Shown piece by piece: positions 7,154 through 15,382 of a stretch of DNA of 22,970 nt. A program made the translations under genes and the position numbers. Location of the stretch: the NCBI RefSeq assembly GCF_041224595.1, contig NZ_JBGFGN010000065.1:1-22970 (forward strand), written 5' to 3'. Below the pieces are notes generated by a model. That model saw only the letters and a list, made by a program, of their open reading frames with translations. It did not search any database and had not been told where the DNA came from. Source of the DNA: Donghicola sp041224595. GTDB lineage: Bacteria > Pseudomonadota > Alphaproteobacteria > Rhodobacterales > Rhodobacteraceae. How positions within the stretch are numbered: position 1 is the first letter of the stretch; each line of letters opens with the position of its first letter.

Positions 7154-7693
7154 ATGCCAGACCAACCCGCCCTCTCCGACGATGATCTGCGCGAAACGCT
7201 CGATCTCATGGCAACTGCTGTCGCCAGCATGTCCGACAGGATCGACGATCTGACCGCCGTGGCGGACAAGCAGATTAAGGTTGCGACGGAAGCGCGGATC
7301 GCGGCCTTCGCCGCACGGGACCAAACCAATCCGAAAAAATACGGGGACCTTCTGGGTCAGACCCTCGACAGCCATCTGGGCGCAACCGCAGACGCGATGA
7401 CCGAAATTGTCAGACGCCTTGGCGTCCAGACGGACAAGACCATCGGAGCCTTGGCCAAATCGGAAGATGACAGGTCCACAGCCTATCGAGCGGTGTTCGA
7501 ACGGGAACAAAAAGCGGATCGCCTCAAAAGCCGCCTCCCCTGGTTAGGTCTGGGTGCATTGGTTCTAGCCTTGGTGCTGACGGTGACGCTTCCTCGTTTC
7601 TTGGCCAGCAACGCTTCCACATGCGGTGTCCTCGGTGCCTCCTGGACCACGACAACCACGGGTGTTGATGCGTGCGTGTTCTACCGGCGGTAA
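7154..7693 (+). CDS. Small membrane protein with coiled-coil, mobilization operon
   Basis: 179 aa, starting 18 nt after the coupling-protein stop in the same direction and so probably in the same operon. The N-terminal about 120 residues are helical and polar ('DLMATAVASMSDRIDDLTAV', '…GDLLGQTLDSHLGATADAM…'), consistent with a coiled coil. A single transmembrane segment lies near residues 127-150 ('LPWLGLGALVLALVLTVTLP'), followed by a short tail with two Cys. I do not recognise a named family. Its position suggests a membrane partner of the coupling protein or relaxosome, which is inference. The 225 bp after it contain a weak AGCCT-GAC-AGGCT hairpin (about 7721-7735) and AT-rich sequence leading into the iterons. 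Confidence 0.75.
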   Translation: MPDQPALSDDDLRETLDLMATAVASMSDRIDDLTAVADKQIKVATEARIAAFAARDQTNPKKYGDLLGQTLDSHLGATADAMTEIVRRLGVQTDKTIGALAKSEDDRSTAYRAVFEREQKADRLKSRLPWLGLGALVLALVLTVTLPRFLASNASTCGVLGASWTTTTTGVDACVFYRR

Positions 7694-7820
7694 TGGGTGA
7701 AGCGCTGTCGGTGATCGACTGAGCCTGACAGGCTGGGTGTTATATATGTGTTAGAATCTGTGTTACGGGTGAGTAGATTACTCGTAATCACTTGGAACTT
7801 AACAACTTTTTATGATGCTC

Positions 7821-7939
7821 GGTAACTAATAGCACGAATCTTGGTAACTAAAATCCTGCTTTAGGTAACTGATAACACGAATCTTGACTGTGGTAACTAA
7901 AACCACGAATGTGTACCGATGGTAACTGATAACACGAAC
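7821..7939 (+). repeat. oriV: Iterons of the replication origin
   Basis: Five direct repeats start with GGTAACT at 7821, 7843, 7864, 7892 and 7921. The fuller copies read GGTAACTGATAACACGAA, with A/G variation. Copies 2 and 4 are degenerate. Spacings are 22, 21, 28 and 29 bp. They lie directly upstream of repA, and the repA ATG (7919-7921) overlaps the start of the last copy, so initiator binding would also cover the translation start. The flanking sequence to the left (about 7740-7820) is AT-rich, suitable for strand opening. Confidence 0.88.
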
Positions 7940-8953
7940 GCCCTCGCCCCGCTCCTTCCTGATCGTCACCCGCAGCACGACCTTTTCATCTGCGATGTCG
8001 CTGACGCCGTGTTGAAGGACGTGATGCAACATATGGAGCATCCGTTCTACTCGCTTTCAAAGAAGCCGGAAACTACGGTCAAGCGATACGAGAATGGCAA
8101 TAAGTGGCTGCAGATCACGCCCAGCGTGAAGGGCCTAGCAACGATCTACGACAAAGACATTTTGATCTACTGCATCAGCCAGATCATGGCGAAATTGAAG
8201 GAAGGCCTTCCTGTTTCGCCCCGTGTTCGGATCAATTCCAGAGAGCTGCTTATCTTCACAAATCGCGGTACAAGTGGCCGGGAGTATCAGTCCCTTCTCG
8301 ATGCCTTGGACCGTCTTGAAGGAACCCGTATCAGGACGAACATTGTGACCGGAGACGAAGAACAGGTCGATGGATTCGGCCTGATCGACGCTTCCTCAAT
8401 CCGTCGCAAGCATGGTCTCGATGGTCGACTGCTCTGGTGTGAGGTGAAGCTGTCGGATTGGGTCTTCAACGCGATCCGAAACGAAGAAGTTCTGACCCTG
8501 CATAGGGACTACTTCCGTCTGCGTAAGCCCATAGAACGGCGGGTGTACGAAATTGCTCGAAAGCACTGTGGCCAACAGAAGTCTTGGCGTATCACGCTGG
8601 CCAAACTGCTTCTCAAGACTGGTTCTCAAAGCCCTCAGAAGCGCTTCCGGCAGATGATCCGGCAGCTCGTAGAGCATGACCACTTGCCGGATTACCACGT
8701 TACCTTTGAGGATGACGCCGACATGGTGGTTTTCACCAATCGTGGCACGATGTCACCCACCTCGCTTGTGGAGGGCAGCATTCCGCCTTTGCAGTATGAC
8801 ACCTACGAAGAAGCGCGCCATGCGGCTCCTGGATGGGATGTACGTTTTCTTGAACAGGAATGGCGCAGCTGGTGCGTAGAGCCCCCTCGCAATGCTGATC
8901 GGGCTTTTGTCGGGTTTTGCCGGAAATGGTTCGAGAAGCGAGGGAGGCCGTAG
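7919..8953 (+). CDS. repA: Plasmid replication initiator RepA (alphaproteobacterial RPA family)
   Basis: The 344-aa product matches the RepA_C/RPA-type initiators common on Rhodobacterales plasmids. Family-typical segments include 'HDLFICDVADAVLKD', 'MEHPFYSLSKKPET', 'ITPSVKGLATIYDKDILIYC' and 'RPIERRVYEIARKHCG'-like text ('LRKPIERRVYEIARKHCG'). It binds the iterons immediately upstream to start replication. The start is ATG 7919; no other start fits before the conserved region, and no clear ribosome site is seen, so expression may be low or controlled by the overlapping iteron. It is followed after 111 bp by the partition locus. Confidence 0.93.
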   Translation: MVTDNTNALAPLLPDRHPQHDLFICDVADAVLKDVMQHMEHPFYSLSKKPETTVKRYENGNKWLQITPSVKGLATIYDKDILIYCISQIMAKLKEGLPVSPRVRINSRELLIFTNRGTSGREYQSLLDALDRLEGTRIRTNIVTGDEEQVDGFGLIDASSIRRKHGLDGRLLWCEVKLSDWVFNAIRNEEVLTLHRDYFRLRKPIERRVYEIARKHCGQQKSWRITLAKLLLKTGSQSPQKRFRQMIRQLVEHDHLPDYHVTFEDDADMVVFTNRGTMSPTSLVEGSIPPLQYDTYEEARHAAPGWDVRFLEQEWRSWCVEPPRNADRAFVGFCRKWFEKRGRP

Positions 8954-8962
8954 GATTAAAAA

Positions 8963-9052
8963 CCGGTAATAGAAATAATTCCGGTTAAAGATTTAAATCA
9001 GGTGTTGGATATTTTACCGGTACAGGATATAAATCCGGTAACAACAAAACGG
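8963..9052 (+). repeat. Array of five 18-bp repeats (candidate centromere/parS and par operator)
   Basis: CCGGTA-like units begin exactly every 18 bp at 8963, 8981, 8999 (degenerate, CAGGTG), 9017 and 9035. The rest of each unit is AT-rich (consensus roughly CCGGTAAAGGATATAAAT). The array fills the gap between repA and parA. Its placement, upstream of a short ParA and an RHH protein, is that of type Ib partition centromeres, where the RHH protein binds repeats and represses the operon. Confidence 0.75.
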
Positions 9053-9064
9053 CAGGATTGAGCA

Positions 9065-9733
9065 ATGCCCGTTATCGTCATGGCAAGCCCCAAGGGCGGG
9101 GTTGGGAAATCAACTTGCGCTGTACTTCTGGCGTCTGAATTCGCCCGCATGGGAGCGGATGTCACAGTGTTGGACTGCGACCCAAACAAATCTCTGACCA
9201 GGTGGGCATCACACGGCATCCCCACAGGCGTGACCCTCAAGAGCGAGATTGGCCGCTCAGAGATTGTTCCAACAATTCGGAGCGCGGACGGCGATGGTAA
9301 CATCGTTATCGTGGACCTAGAAGGGGTTGCCTCTCAGCTAGTAAGTCGGGCGATTTCCCAAGCCGACTTGGTGATCGTACCGATGCAGCCAACGGCCCTC
9401 GATGCAGAGATCGGCTCCGAAGCACTGGCATTGGTGCGAGAGGAGGAAGAGGCGCTCGGGCGTTCGATCCGACATGCTGTGGTTTTGACCAAGACAAGTG
9501 CAGCAGTCAAAAGCCGCGTCCAGAAGGAGCTGGAAGAGCAGCTCAGAGGGGCAGGGATCGACGTGATTGAGCCATCCTTGGTAGCACGCGCAGCTTTCTC
9601 GGAACTGTTTGCCTATGGCGGCGATCTGACCGCGATGATGAATGATCCTGAGATGATGACAGGCGGTAAAGTGGATAAGGCGTTGATCAACGCCCAAGCA
9701 TTCGCGGAGGCTGTTTATGAGCGGCTCAAATAG
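9065..9733 (+). CDS. parA: ParA-family partition ATPase
   Basis: A 222-aa deviant-Walker ATPase: 'MASPKGGVGKSTCAVLLAS' holds the KGGVGKST signature (about residues 9-17), 'VTVLDCDPNKSLTRW' is the A' motif, and 'IVIVDLEGVAS' is Walker B. 'DLVIVPMQPTALDA' is also typical. The short length with no N-terminal DNA-binding domain places it with type Ib ParA/ParF proteins, which leave repression to the small partner. The start has AGGA about 9 nt upstream. It overlaps the next gene by 17 nt, consistent with one operon under the 18-bp repeats. Confidence 0.94.
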   Translation: MPVIVMASPKGGVGKSTCAVLLASEFARMGADVTVLDCDPNKSLTRWASHGIPTGVTLKSEIGRSEIVPTIRSADGDGNIVIVDLEGVASQLVSRAISQADLVIVPMQPTALDAEIGSEALALVREEEEALGRSIRHAVVLTKTSAAVKSRVQKELEEQLRGAGIDVIEPSLVARAAFSELFAYGGDLTAMMNDPEMMTGGKVDKALINAQAFAEAVYERLK

Positions 9734-9989
9734 ACTTGCAGGCCTCAAGGCACGCCCGAAGGACACGACTGTTGAAGAAGTCAGGCGTGTGGATGAGGTT
9801 GGAGAAGCGAGGGGGTTCCTCGACAGGACACCCCGCAAGAAGCCTGGCCGCAAACCTAGCCCTCGCACACATCAGTTGCACCCCAAGGTGCTCCCTGAAG
9901 TGGGTGATGCGATAGCGTCCGAAGCTGAAGCTCTCGGAATTACACAGGGACAACTCATTGAGCGCATGTGGGCGGCATACCGAGGCTGA
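9717..9989 (+). CDS. Small partner of ParA, probable ribbon-helix-helix centromere-binding protein
   Basis: A 90-aa basic protein. The N-terminal half is flexible and rich in Arg/Lys/Pro ('RTPRKKPGRKPSPRTHQ'). The last about 45 residues ('HQLHPKVLPEVGDAIASEAE' then 'GITQGQLIERMWAAY') fit a beta-strand followed by two helices, as in RHH proteins. It lacks the HTH of large ParB. Position and overlap with parA support the adapter role in a type Ib par system, binding the repeats at 8963-9052. The N-terminal tail could stimulate the ATPase, as known for ParG/ParR-like partners. Family assignment is by pattern and context. Confidence 0.72.
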   Translation: MSGSNRLAGLKARPKDTTVEEVRRVDEVGEARGFLDRTPRKKPGRKPSPRTHQLHPKVLPEVGDAIASEAEALGITQGQLIERMWAAYRG

Positions 9990-10038
9990 AATCGTCAGTC
10001 GCGTGATCCACTGACCAATGCTGCGACGTGGCTCTTGC

Positions 10039-10078
10039 TATAATATTCTCTAAATGTTCTTGCCTTTAGGGAATATTA
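10039..10078 (+). promoter_or_regulatory. Promoter -10 with overlapping inverted repeat upstream of the methyltransferase
   Basis: TATAAT at 10039-10044 is a perfect -10 element; no good -35 is seen at standard spacing. It overlaps an inverted repeat with 14-bp arms, TAATATTCTCTAAA (10041-10054) and TTTAGGGAATATTA (10065-10078), with one mismatch. A regulator bound here would block the promoter. The methyltransferase's own N-terminal HTH is the obvious candidate. Confidence 0.6.
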
Positions 10079-10132
10079 ACCGCAGAGTGTCAGAAAAATT
10101 CCCAGATAAGAACAGAGCGGAACGGACCTGAC

Positions 10133-11353
10133 ATGACAGAATTTGAGATGCTGCTGACGCAGAGCGGCTGGTCCATGCCTGAAGCCGCCAAAGCTCTGGG
10201 ATATTCTGAAGGCCACCTCTACCGCTGGAAGCGGGGTGAGGAAGTGCCGCGCGAAGCTGTAATGAAACTGCTTCGAATGGAAGTGCGCTCAAGGCAACGC
10301 CAGGACAGCAACGCATCATTCTCTTTCATTGATCTCTTTGCGGGGATCGGCGGACTGCGCAAAGCCATGGAAGGGGCAGGGGGGCGTTGTGTCTTCACGT
10401 CTGAATGGGACCGTTTCGCTCAACAGACCTATCACGCCAACTTCCCGGACAATCGCCCCATCGCAGGTGATATCCGCGAAGTAGACCCTCACGATATTCC
10501 GGATCACGATGTTCTTGTGGCGGGGTTCCCGTGCCAGCCGTTCTCGATCGCGGGGGTATCCAAGAAAAACGCACTTGGACGCGCGCATGGCTTTCTCGAT
10601 GAAACCCAGGGCACGCTTTTCTTCGACGTATTGCGCATCCTGATGCACCACCGTCCGGCAGCCTTCATGCTGGAGAACGTCAAGAACCTGAAAAGCCATG
10701 ACAAAGGTAAGACATTCGAAGTGATCCGGCGCGCGCTGACTGAAGAGCTGGGCTATACGCTGCACACGCAGATCATCGATGCGGCCAACTTCGTCCCGCA
10801 GCACCGGGAACGGATCGTTATGGTCGGTTTCCGGGAGAAAACAGATTTCAGCTTTGAAGGGCTGCATTTGCCGGGTCGGCAGGGCAGGGGTATGCGGGAT
10901 ATCCTGCATCCGGAGAACGGGACTGAAGCCCCTGAGGGGCATTTCACGGGTGGGCCGGATGCAAAGGTTAGTGACAAGTACACGCTCTCAGACAAGCTCT
11001 GGACCTACCTGCAGGACTACGCGGCAAAGCACCGGGCCAAAGGCAACGGGTTCGGGTTTGGCCTTATTGACGGTGACAGCATCGCCAGGACGCTGTCGGC
11101 ACGCTATTACAAGGACGGCTCGGAAATCCTTGTCAGTCGCGGTGAAGGCAAGAACCCACGCCGTCTGACCCCCCGTGAATGCGCAAGGCTGATGGGATTT
11201 GATGACAGTTTCAGGATTCCGGTTTCGGATACTCAGGCCTACAAGCAGTTTGGCAACTCCGTGGCCGTACCGGTCTTTGCGGAAGTCGCCCGGCTGATGC
11301 AGCCGCACGTCCTGAAGCTGATGGATCAGCCCCGGCTGCAAAAGGTTGGCTGA
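10133..11353 (+). CDS. DNA (cytosine-5)-methyltransferase, Dcm/EcoRII-like, with N-terminal HTH
   Basis: C5 methyltransferase motifs are in order: I 'FIDLFAGIGG' (66-75), IV 'AGFPCQPFSIAGVSKKN' (catalytic Cys134), VI 'LENVKNLKSHDKGKTF' (from 180), VIII 'PQHRERIVMVGFR', and X 'QFGNSVAVPVF'. The segments around IV, VI and X closely match E. coli Dcm (for example 'TLSARYYKDG' and 'RRLTPRECARLMGF'), so the likely target is CCWGG, methylated at the inner C. The first about 50 residues form an HTH ('EAAKALGYSEGHLYRWKRG') and may repress its own promoter, as known for M.EcoRII and M.SsoII N-terminal regions. Length is 406 aa. The stop overlaps vsr by 8 nt, the same arrangement as E. coli dcm-vsr. 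Confidence 0.95.
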   Translation: MTEFEMLLTQSGWSMPEAAKALGYSEGHLYRWKRGEEVPREAVMKLLRMEVRSRQRQDSNASFSFIDLFAGIGGLRKAMEGAGGRCVFTSEWDRFAQQTYHANFPDNRPIAGDIREVDPHDIPDHDVLVAGFPCQPFSIAGVSKKNALGRAHGFLDETQGTLFFDVLRILMHHRPAAFMLENVKNLKSHDKGKTFEVIRRALTEELGYTLHTQIIDAANFVPQHRERIVMVGFREKTDFSFEGLHLPGRQGRGMRDILHPENGTEAPEGHFTGGPDAKVSDKYTLSDKLWTYLQDYAAKHRAKGNGFGFGLIDGDSIARTLSARYYKDGSEILVSRGEGKNPRRLTPRECARLMGFDDSFRIPVSDTQAYKQFGNSVAVPVFAEVARLMQPHVLKLMDQPRLQKVG

Positions 11354-11807
11354 CGTTCATTCTGCCGACGCGCGCCGCCGCAACATGGCGGCGATCCGGG
11401 GGAAGGACACAAAGCCGGAGCTGATGATCCGGCGCGGGCTGCACGCCAAAGGATTTCGCTACAGATTACAGGGCAGGGGCCTTCCCGGCAGACCTGACCT
11501 TGTTCTGCCAAAACATCACGCCGTGATCTTCGTGCATGGTTGTTTCTGGCACCGGCATAACTGCCCATTGTTCCGCTGGCCGCAAACCCGGCAGGAATTC
11601 TGGCGTGAAAAGATCAACGGCAATGCCGGGCGCGATACTGAAGCTCTTGGTCGTCTTCTCGATGCGGGCTGGAGAGTGGGCATCGTATGGGAATGCGCCC
11701 TCAAGGGGCGCAGCAAGCGGCCTTTGCCTGAAGTGATTGACTCTCTTTCCCTCTGGCTGTCCTCTGACTCAAAGCAGTTTTGTGTTGAAGGCCAATGGAT
11801 TGACTGA
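11346..11807 (+). CDS. vsr: Vsr very-short-patch mismatch endonuclease
   Basis: Nicks 5' of the T in T:G mismatches that arise when 5-methylcytosine deaminates at Dcm-type sites. The 153-aa product matches E. coli Vsr throughout: 'MADVHSADARRRNMAAIRGK' at the start, 'LPGRPDLVLPKHHAVIFVHG' containing the catalytic Asp, 'CFWHRHNCPLF' with the His/zinc residues, and 'GWRVGIVWECALKG' near the end. The start is TTG at 11346; the E. coli-like MADVH N-terminus supports it. It overlaps the methyltransferase by 8 nt and the restriction gene by 8 nt. Confidence 0.95.
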   Translation: MADVHSADARRRNMAAIRGKDTKPELMIRRGLHAKGFRYRLQGRGLPGRPDLVLPKHHAVIFVHGCFWHRHNCPLFRWPQTRQEFWREKINGNAGRDTEALGRLLDAGWRVGIVWECALKGRSKRPLPEVIDSLSLWLSSDSKQFCVEGQWID

Positions 11808-13128
11808 CCCCCTTATTCGTATTCTCGATCAGATGGCAGCTCATGGAGCGACGCGTTTCTACGCTAAGCAGCTCGCTCCGAATGATAACTCCAAGAACCA
11901 AGTCTATCTCGGTGGCGGGTTTGGCGCGCTGAACATCATCCCGCATGGTGAGATCGAAGAGGACGGCAGTCAGGTCGCAGGGTCTGTGCGGGATCGTGCA
12001 AAAGCGCCTGTGGATTTCTGGTGGATGGACGAACAGGGCATAGCGCCAGCGCCGGATGCTCAGTTGATCCTGTATCCCAAATACCCCGAAGTGCGCATGT
12101 CCGGCTTTCTGCGCGGCGCTGCGCGTGCGCCAGCACTGCTGATGCGCTCACGCGATGAAGGGCGGGTGCTGTTTTTCGGGGTTTGCCCGGACGGGCGGGT
12201 TATCGGCCATGTTGTCGGTAGCGAGACACCAGAAGCGGCGTCTCTGACTGACAAAGTGGACACGCTGGAAGCCTCGGGAGTCTTCCTTGATCTGCAGTCG
12301 CTTCGGCAGAAGGGGACAAGCTCCCGCCAGATGCTGCTCGATGCCCTGCGCCGTATCCACGCCAAAGGCTGGGTGCCTTCACAGAAGATGGGCAAGAACG
12401 GCGTGGCTGCCCCCTACAACGCGCGGAATGGCGGCGGATACACCCTTGAGGCGGAACTTGGCATCTCACCCAATGGATACGCGGAGCCGGATTATCTGGG
12501 CTGGGAGGTCAAACAGTACGGTGTGCGGGATTTCGTGAAGTATCTTGCGAAAAGCCCGGTCACGTTGATGACGCCGGAACCGACCGGCGGGCTGTACCGG
12601 GATGATGGTGTCGAGGCTTTCTTGCGCCGGTATGGCTACCCCGACAAGTCAGGCAAGGAGGGCCGGATAAATTTTGGGGGCGTCTATGCCAGCGGGCGTG
12701 ATTTTCACGCTGATACGGGCCTGAAGCTGGTCTTAGAGGGGTTCGATCCCGACAAGGGCCAGATCACCAACGTGGATGGGAAGATCGCCCTGATTGACCG
12801 GGAAGATGTGGTGGCTGCATCTTGGGGCTTCAAAGGCGTGATTGGTCACTGGAACAGAAAACATGCCAAGGCTGTCTATGTGCCATCCCTGATGCGGGTG
12901 CCGCCACCGGAATACAGCTACGGTTCGCGCGTCGAGCTTTGTGAGGGAACGGATGTCCTGCTTCTGTTGCAGGCGCTGGCCTCAGGCGCGGTGTACTATG
13001 ATCCTGGGATCAAGATGGAGAAAGCAGACACGCCTGCTCCAGTGACCAAGCGGCGAAGCCAGTTTCGGGTGAAACACAACGGACTTTTTGGACTTTATCG
13101 AACCAGTCGGCAGGAGCAATTGGTTTGA
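11800..13128 (+). CDS. Type II restriction endonuclease: EcoRII-N-like domain fused to MvaI/BcnI catalytic domain
   Basis: 442 aa from TTG 11800, chosen because it leaves an 8-nt overlap with vsr, has AAGG upstream and gives an N-terminus matching EcoRII length. The early segment 'RFYAKQLAPNDNS' then 'NQVYLGGGFGALNIIP' resembles the EcoRII N-terminal pseudo-B3 domain ('IKRLSANDTG'). The catalytic region 'GGGYTLEAELGISPNGYAEP' followed by 'DYLGWEVKQYG' carries Glu217, Asp231, Glu236 and Lys238. Their spacing (14, 5, 2) equals that of MvaI Glu36, Asp50, Glu55, Lys57 as I recall that sequence. With a Dcm-like methylase and Vsr, the expected site is CCWGG or a close relative. An upstream in-frame ATG at 11737 would lie deep inside vsr and is less likely. 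Confidence 0.85.
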   Translation: MTDPLIRILDQMAAHGATRFYAKQLAPNDNSKNQVYLGGGFGALNIIPHGEIEEDGSQVAGSVRDRAKAPVDFWWMDEQGIAPAPDAQLILYPKYPEVRMSGFLRGAARAPALLMRSRDEGRVLFFGVCPDGRVIGHVVGSETPEAASLTDKVDTLEASGVFLDLQSLRQKGTSSRQMLLDALRRIHAKGWVPSQKMGKNGVAAPYNARNGGGYTLEAELGISPNGYAEPDYLGWEVKQYGVRDFVKYLAKSPVTLMTPEPTGGLYRDDGVEAFLRRYGYPDKSGKEGRINFGGVYASGRDFHADTGLKLVLEGFDPDKGQITNVDGKIALIDREDVVAASWGFKGVIGHWNRKHAKAVYVPSLMRVPPPEYSYGSRVELCEGTDVLLLLQALASGAVYYDPGIKMEKADTPAPVTKRRSQFRVKHNGLFGLYRTSRQEQLV

Positions 13129-13210
13129 GCATTCGGACATTTGAGCTTTGCACAACCAGTGACAACTCTATTCGGCTGCAGCATAACCGACGATAATGTA
13201 AGTAAGCTTT

Positions 13211-13240
13211 TGCCACCCATGTTAAGCCGCTAAGGTGGCA
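13211..13240 (+). terminator. Candidate terminator after the restriction-modification operon
   Basis: TGCCACC (13211-13217) and GGTGGCA (13234-13240) form a perfect 7-bp stem with a 16-nt loop, followed by TACAATTTTG. It lies 83 bp after the restriction gene and 60 bp before the kinase gene. The rest of 13129-13299 shows no gene. Confidence 0.45.
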
Positions 13241-13299
13241 TACAATTTTGTCACCGTCGGGACTGTTTTACGTCTGATAAATCCAAGGTTCTACACCAC

Positions 13300-15300
13300 A
13301 TGCAAACAGACATAGACCGACGTTTTCGCCCTAGAGCTCGAATTCTTCAGCATCTAGGAGATCAGTTGATAGGCACTCCACGGCTTGCTGTTTTCGAACT
13401 TGTCAAGAATGCCTACGACGCGGATGCATCCCAAGTAGTTGTAGAAATCGCCGGCATAGGATCAGACGATCCCACCATCAGAGTAACCGATGATGGCTCA
13501 GGTATGTCGGTGGATACAGTCCAGGATATTTGGCTGGTCATTGCCCACGATCACAAAGAGAAACAGCTCTCCAAGAAAAAACGGACAGAAAAAGGGCGCT
13601 TGCCTCTCGGGTCTAAGGGGCTGGGTAGATTGTCGGTTCACAAGCTTGGCAACAAGATCCGCATGATTACCCGTGCGAAGCACGAGCATGAGGTCGTTGT
13701 AGATATCGACTGGAATAAGATGATCGAGCATGAGTTCTTGTCTGATGCCGAAGTTGATATCGAACTACGCGATCCAGAAGTCTTTACAGGAGAGCTAACA
13801 GGTACCGAACTTCAAATTATGGAGCTTCGCGACAAGCGCTGGACGCGTGGTGAGGTCCGTCGTTTGTATCGGCAAATAACATCGATCTCCTCGCCATTCG
13901 GACAGGTTGGCCGAGACGACTTCCAGGCTATCCTGCAGGTCCCTGATGTTCCGCAATGGATCGAGCGGCTACCTGAACCAACAGAGCTTCTGAAGCGAGC
14001 ACCATGGAAATACACGTTCGAGTTTGATGGCGAGAGTTTCTGCTACCATTACAGCTTTAGAGGCATTCCTGGCATCCAGCGGCAGGCAAGAGACGTTGAA
14101 GAGCGACAAGTGTCTCTCTTGGTGCCTCCGCCAGAAGCTGAGGATGACGATCCTCTTTTCAGCGGGAAAGCACAATCCACAAGTCTACGCAAAGTGATCG
14201 CTGATATGAAGTCAATCGAAGGGATTGGTCCGATATCTGGCGAGTTTTACGTGTTTGACCTGACTCCACGTATTGCAAAGCAAATGGGTGAGACAAAGCT
14301 CATCAAAGACTTTTTGGACGAAAATGGGGGGATACGGGTCTACCGCGATGGCATCCGCGTTTACGATTATGGTGAGCGGAGCAATGATTGGCTCGGGCTT
14401 GATTTGAAGCGCGTCAATAATCCAACACGCGGACTTAGTCGCAATATCGTTGTAGGACATATTTCCATCAACCAAGACAGTAGCTCCAGCTTAGTTGAAA
14501 AATCCAACCGTGAAGGCTTCATCGAGAACGAAGCTTATGAAAGATTTAGGAAACTGGTTCTGGGAGCTATCGATCCACTTCAAAGAGAGCGTGAGGTCGA
14601 CAGGAAAGCTATTCGGGAACTCTTAGGAGAGGCACAAGACCCAGAAGTCCGAAGTATTATGGAGCCCGTCTCAAAGATTCGCGTTATTGCCAGTAAGAAC
14701 AATCTGTCTGGTAAAATTGACCCATTGCTGGACCGTATTGAGTACGAATACGTTGAAATGAAGAATCGGCTTCTATCAACCGGCATATCAGGTACTAGCC
14801 TAGCCGTGGTTTTCCACGAGATCGAGCAAGGGGTGCGGTCGCTTTATAAGAATATGGAAAACCATCCTGAACTGGAAAGCATAGCGTCTCAAGTGGAAGA
14901 GATGATGAAGCTACTCGACGGTTTTTCCGACCTGTTGCGTAAGAAAGACCGTAAGCCAACCGATCTCAAGAAGCTCATACGAAGGGCGCGCGATCTGAAC
15001 AAGATGCGGTTTAGGCATCATAATGTGAAGTTAATTTGCCCCGCCGTTGAAGATGACGCTCCCGAAGTTATGGTTTCCTGTTCATTCGGACTAACACTAG
15101 GGGCCATAACCAACATAATCGACAACGCTATCTATTGGATGCGTGCGAAGTGGCCGAATGAGGACGATACGGGGCGCTCGCTCTACATCGGCATCGATGA
15201 AGACTTTGACAATGGACCCGCCATCATCATTTCTGATACGGGCCCTGGCTTCCGCGACCTACCTTCCGAACTTGTTCGCCCTTTTTACCCCACATTCTCC
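13300..15300 (+). pseudogene. Dual-ATPase histidine kinase, N-terminal 667 codons (interrupted)
   Basis: The N-terminal GHL-type ATPase (HATPase_c_3-like) has 'FELVKNAYDAD' (Asn37), 'VTDDGSGM' (Asp64/65) and 'LGSKGLGRLS' (104-112). A long middle region of mixed structure follows. A histidine-kinase core comes next: 'AVVFHEIEQGV' gives phospho-acceptor His506, then 'ITNIIDNAIYWM' (N box, about 603-614) and 'IISDTGPGFRDL' (G1, Asp646). Translation runs into a stop shortly after 'PFYPTFSK' because foreign sequence begins at 15301. The missing G2 loop and last 53 codons are at 20381-20542, giving an intact length of about 720 aa. No transmembrane segment is seen, so it would be a cytoplasmic sensor. 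The base composition is more AT-rich than the plasmid backbone. What the N-terminal ATPase senses is unknown. Confidence 0.88.
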
Positions 15301-15382
15301 AAGTAAGTCGCTGATTTCGCTGTCGTAATCGTGATATTTCGCATATAAATCATGGCGTTGACGGCTGCGAGGGGCGCGTTTC

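Noticed and set aside
6404..7510. 368-codon open frame opposite the coupling protein
   Set aside because: It lies antisense to the VirD4 Walker B region and the following gene; no independent motifs or ribosome site were seen.
8963..9052. CRISPR array
   Set aside because: The units are 18 bp, head-to-tail without spacers, and lie between repA and parA with no cas genes.
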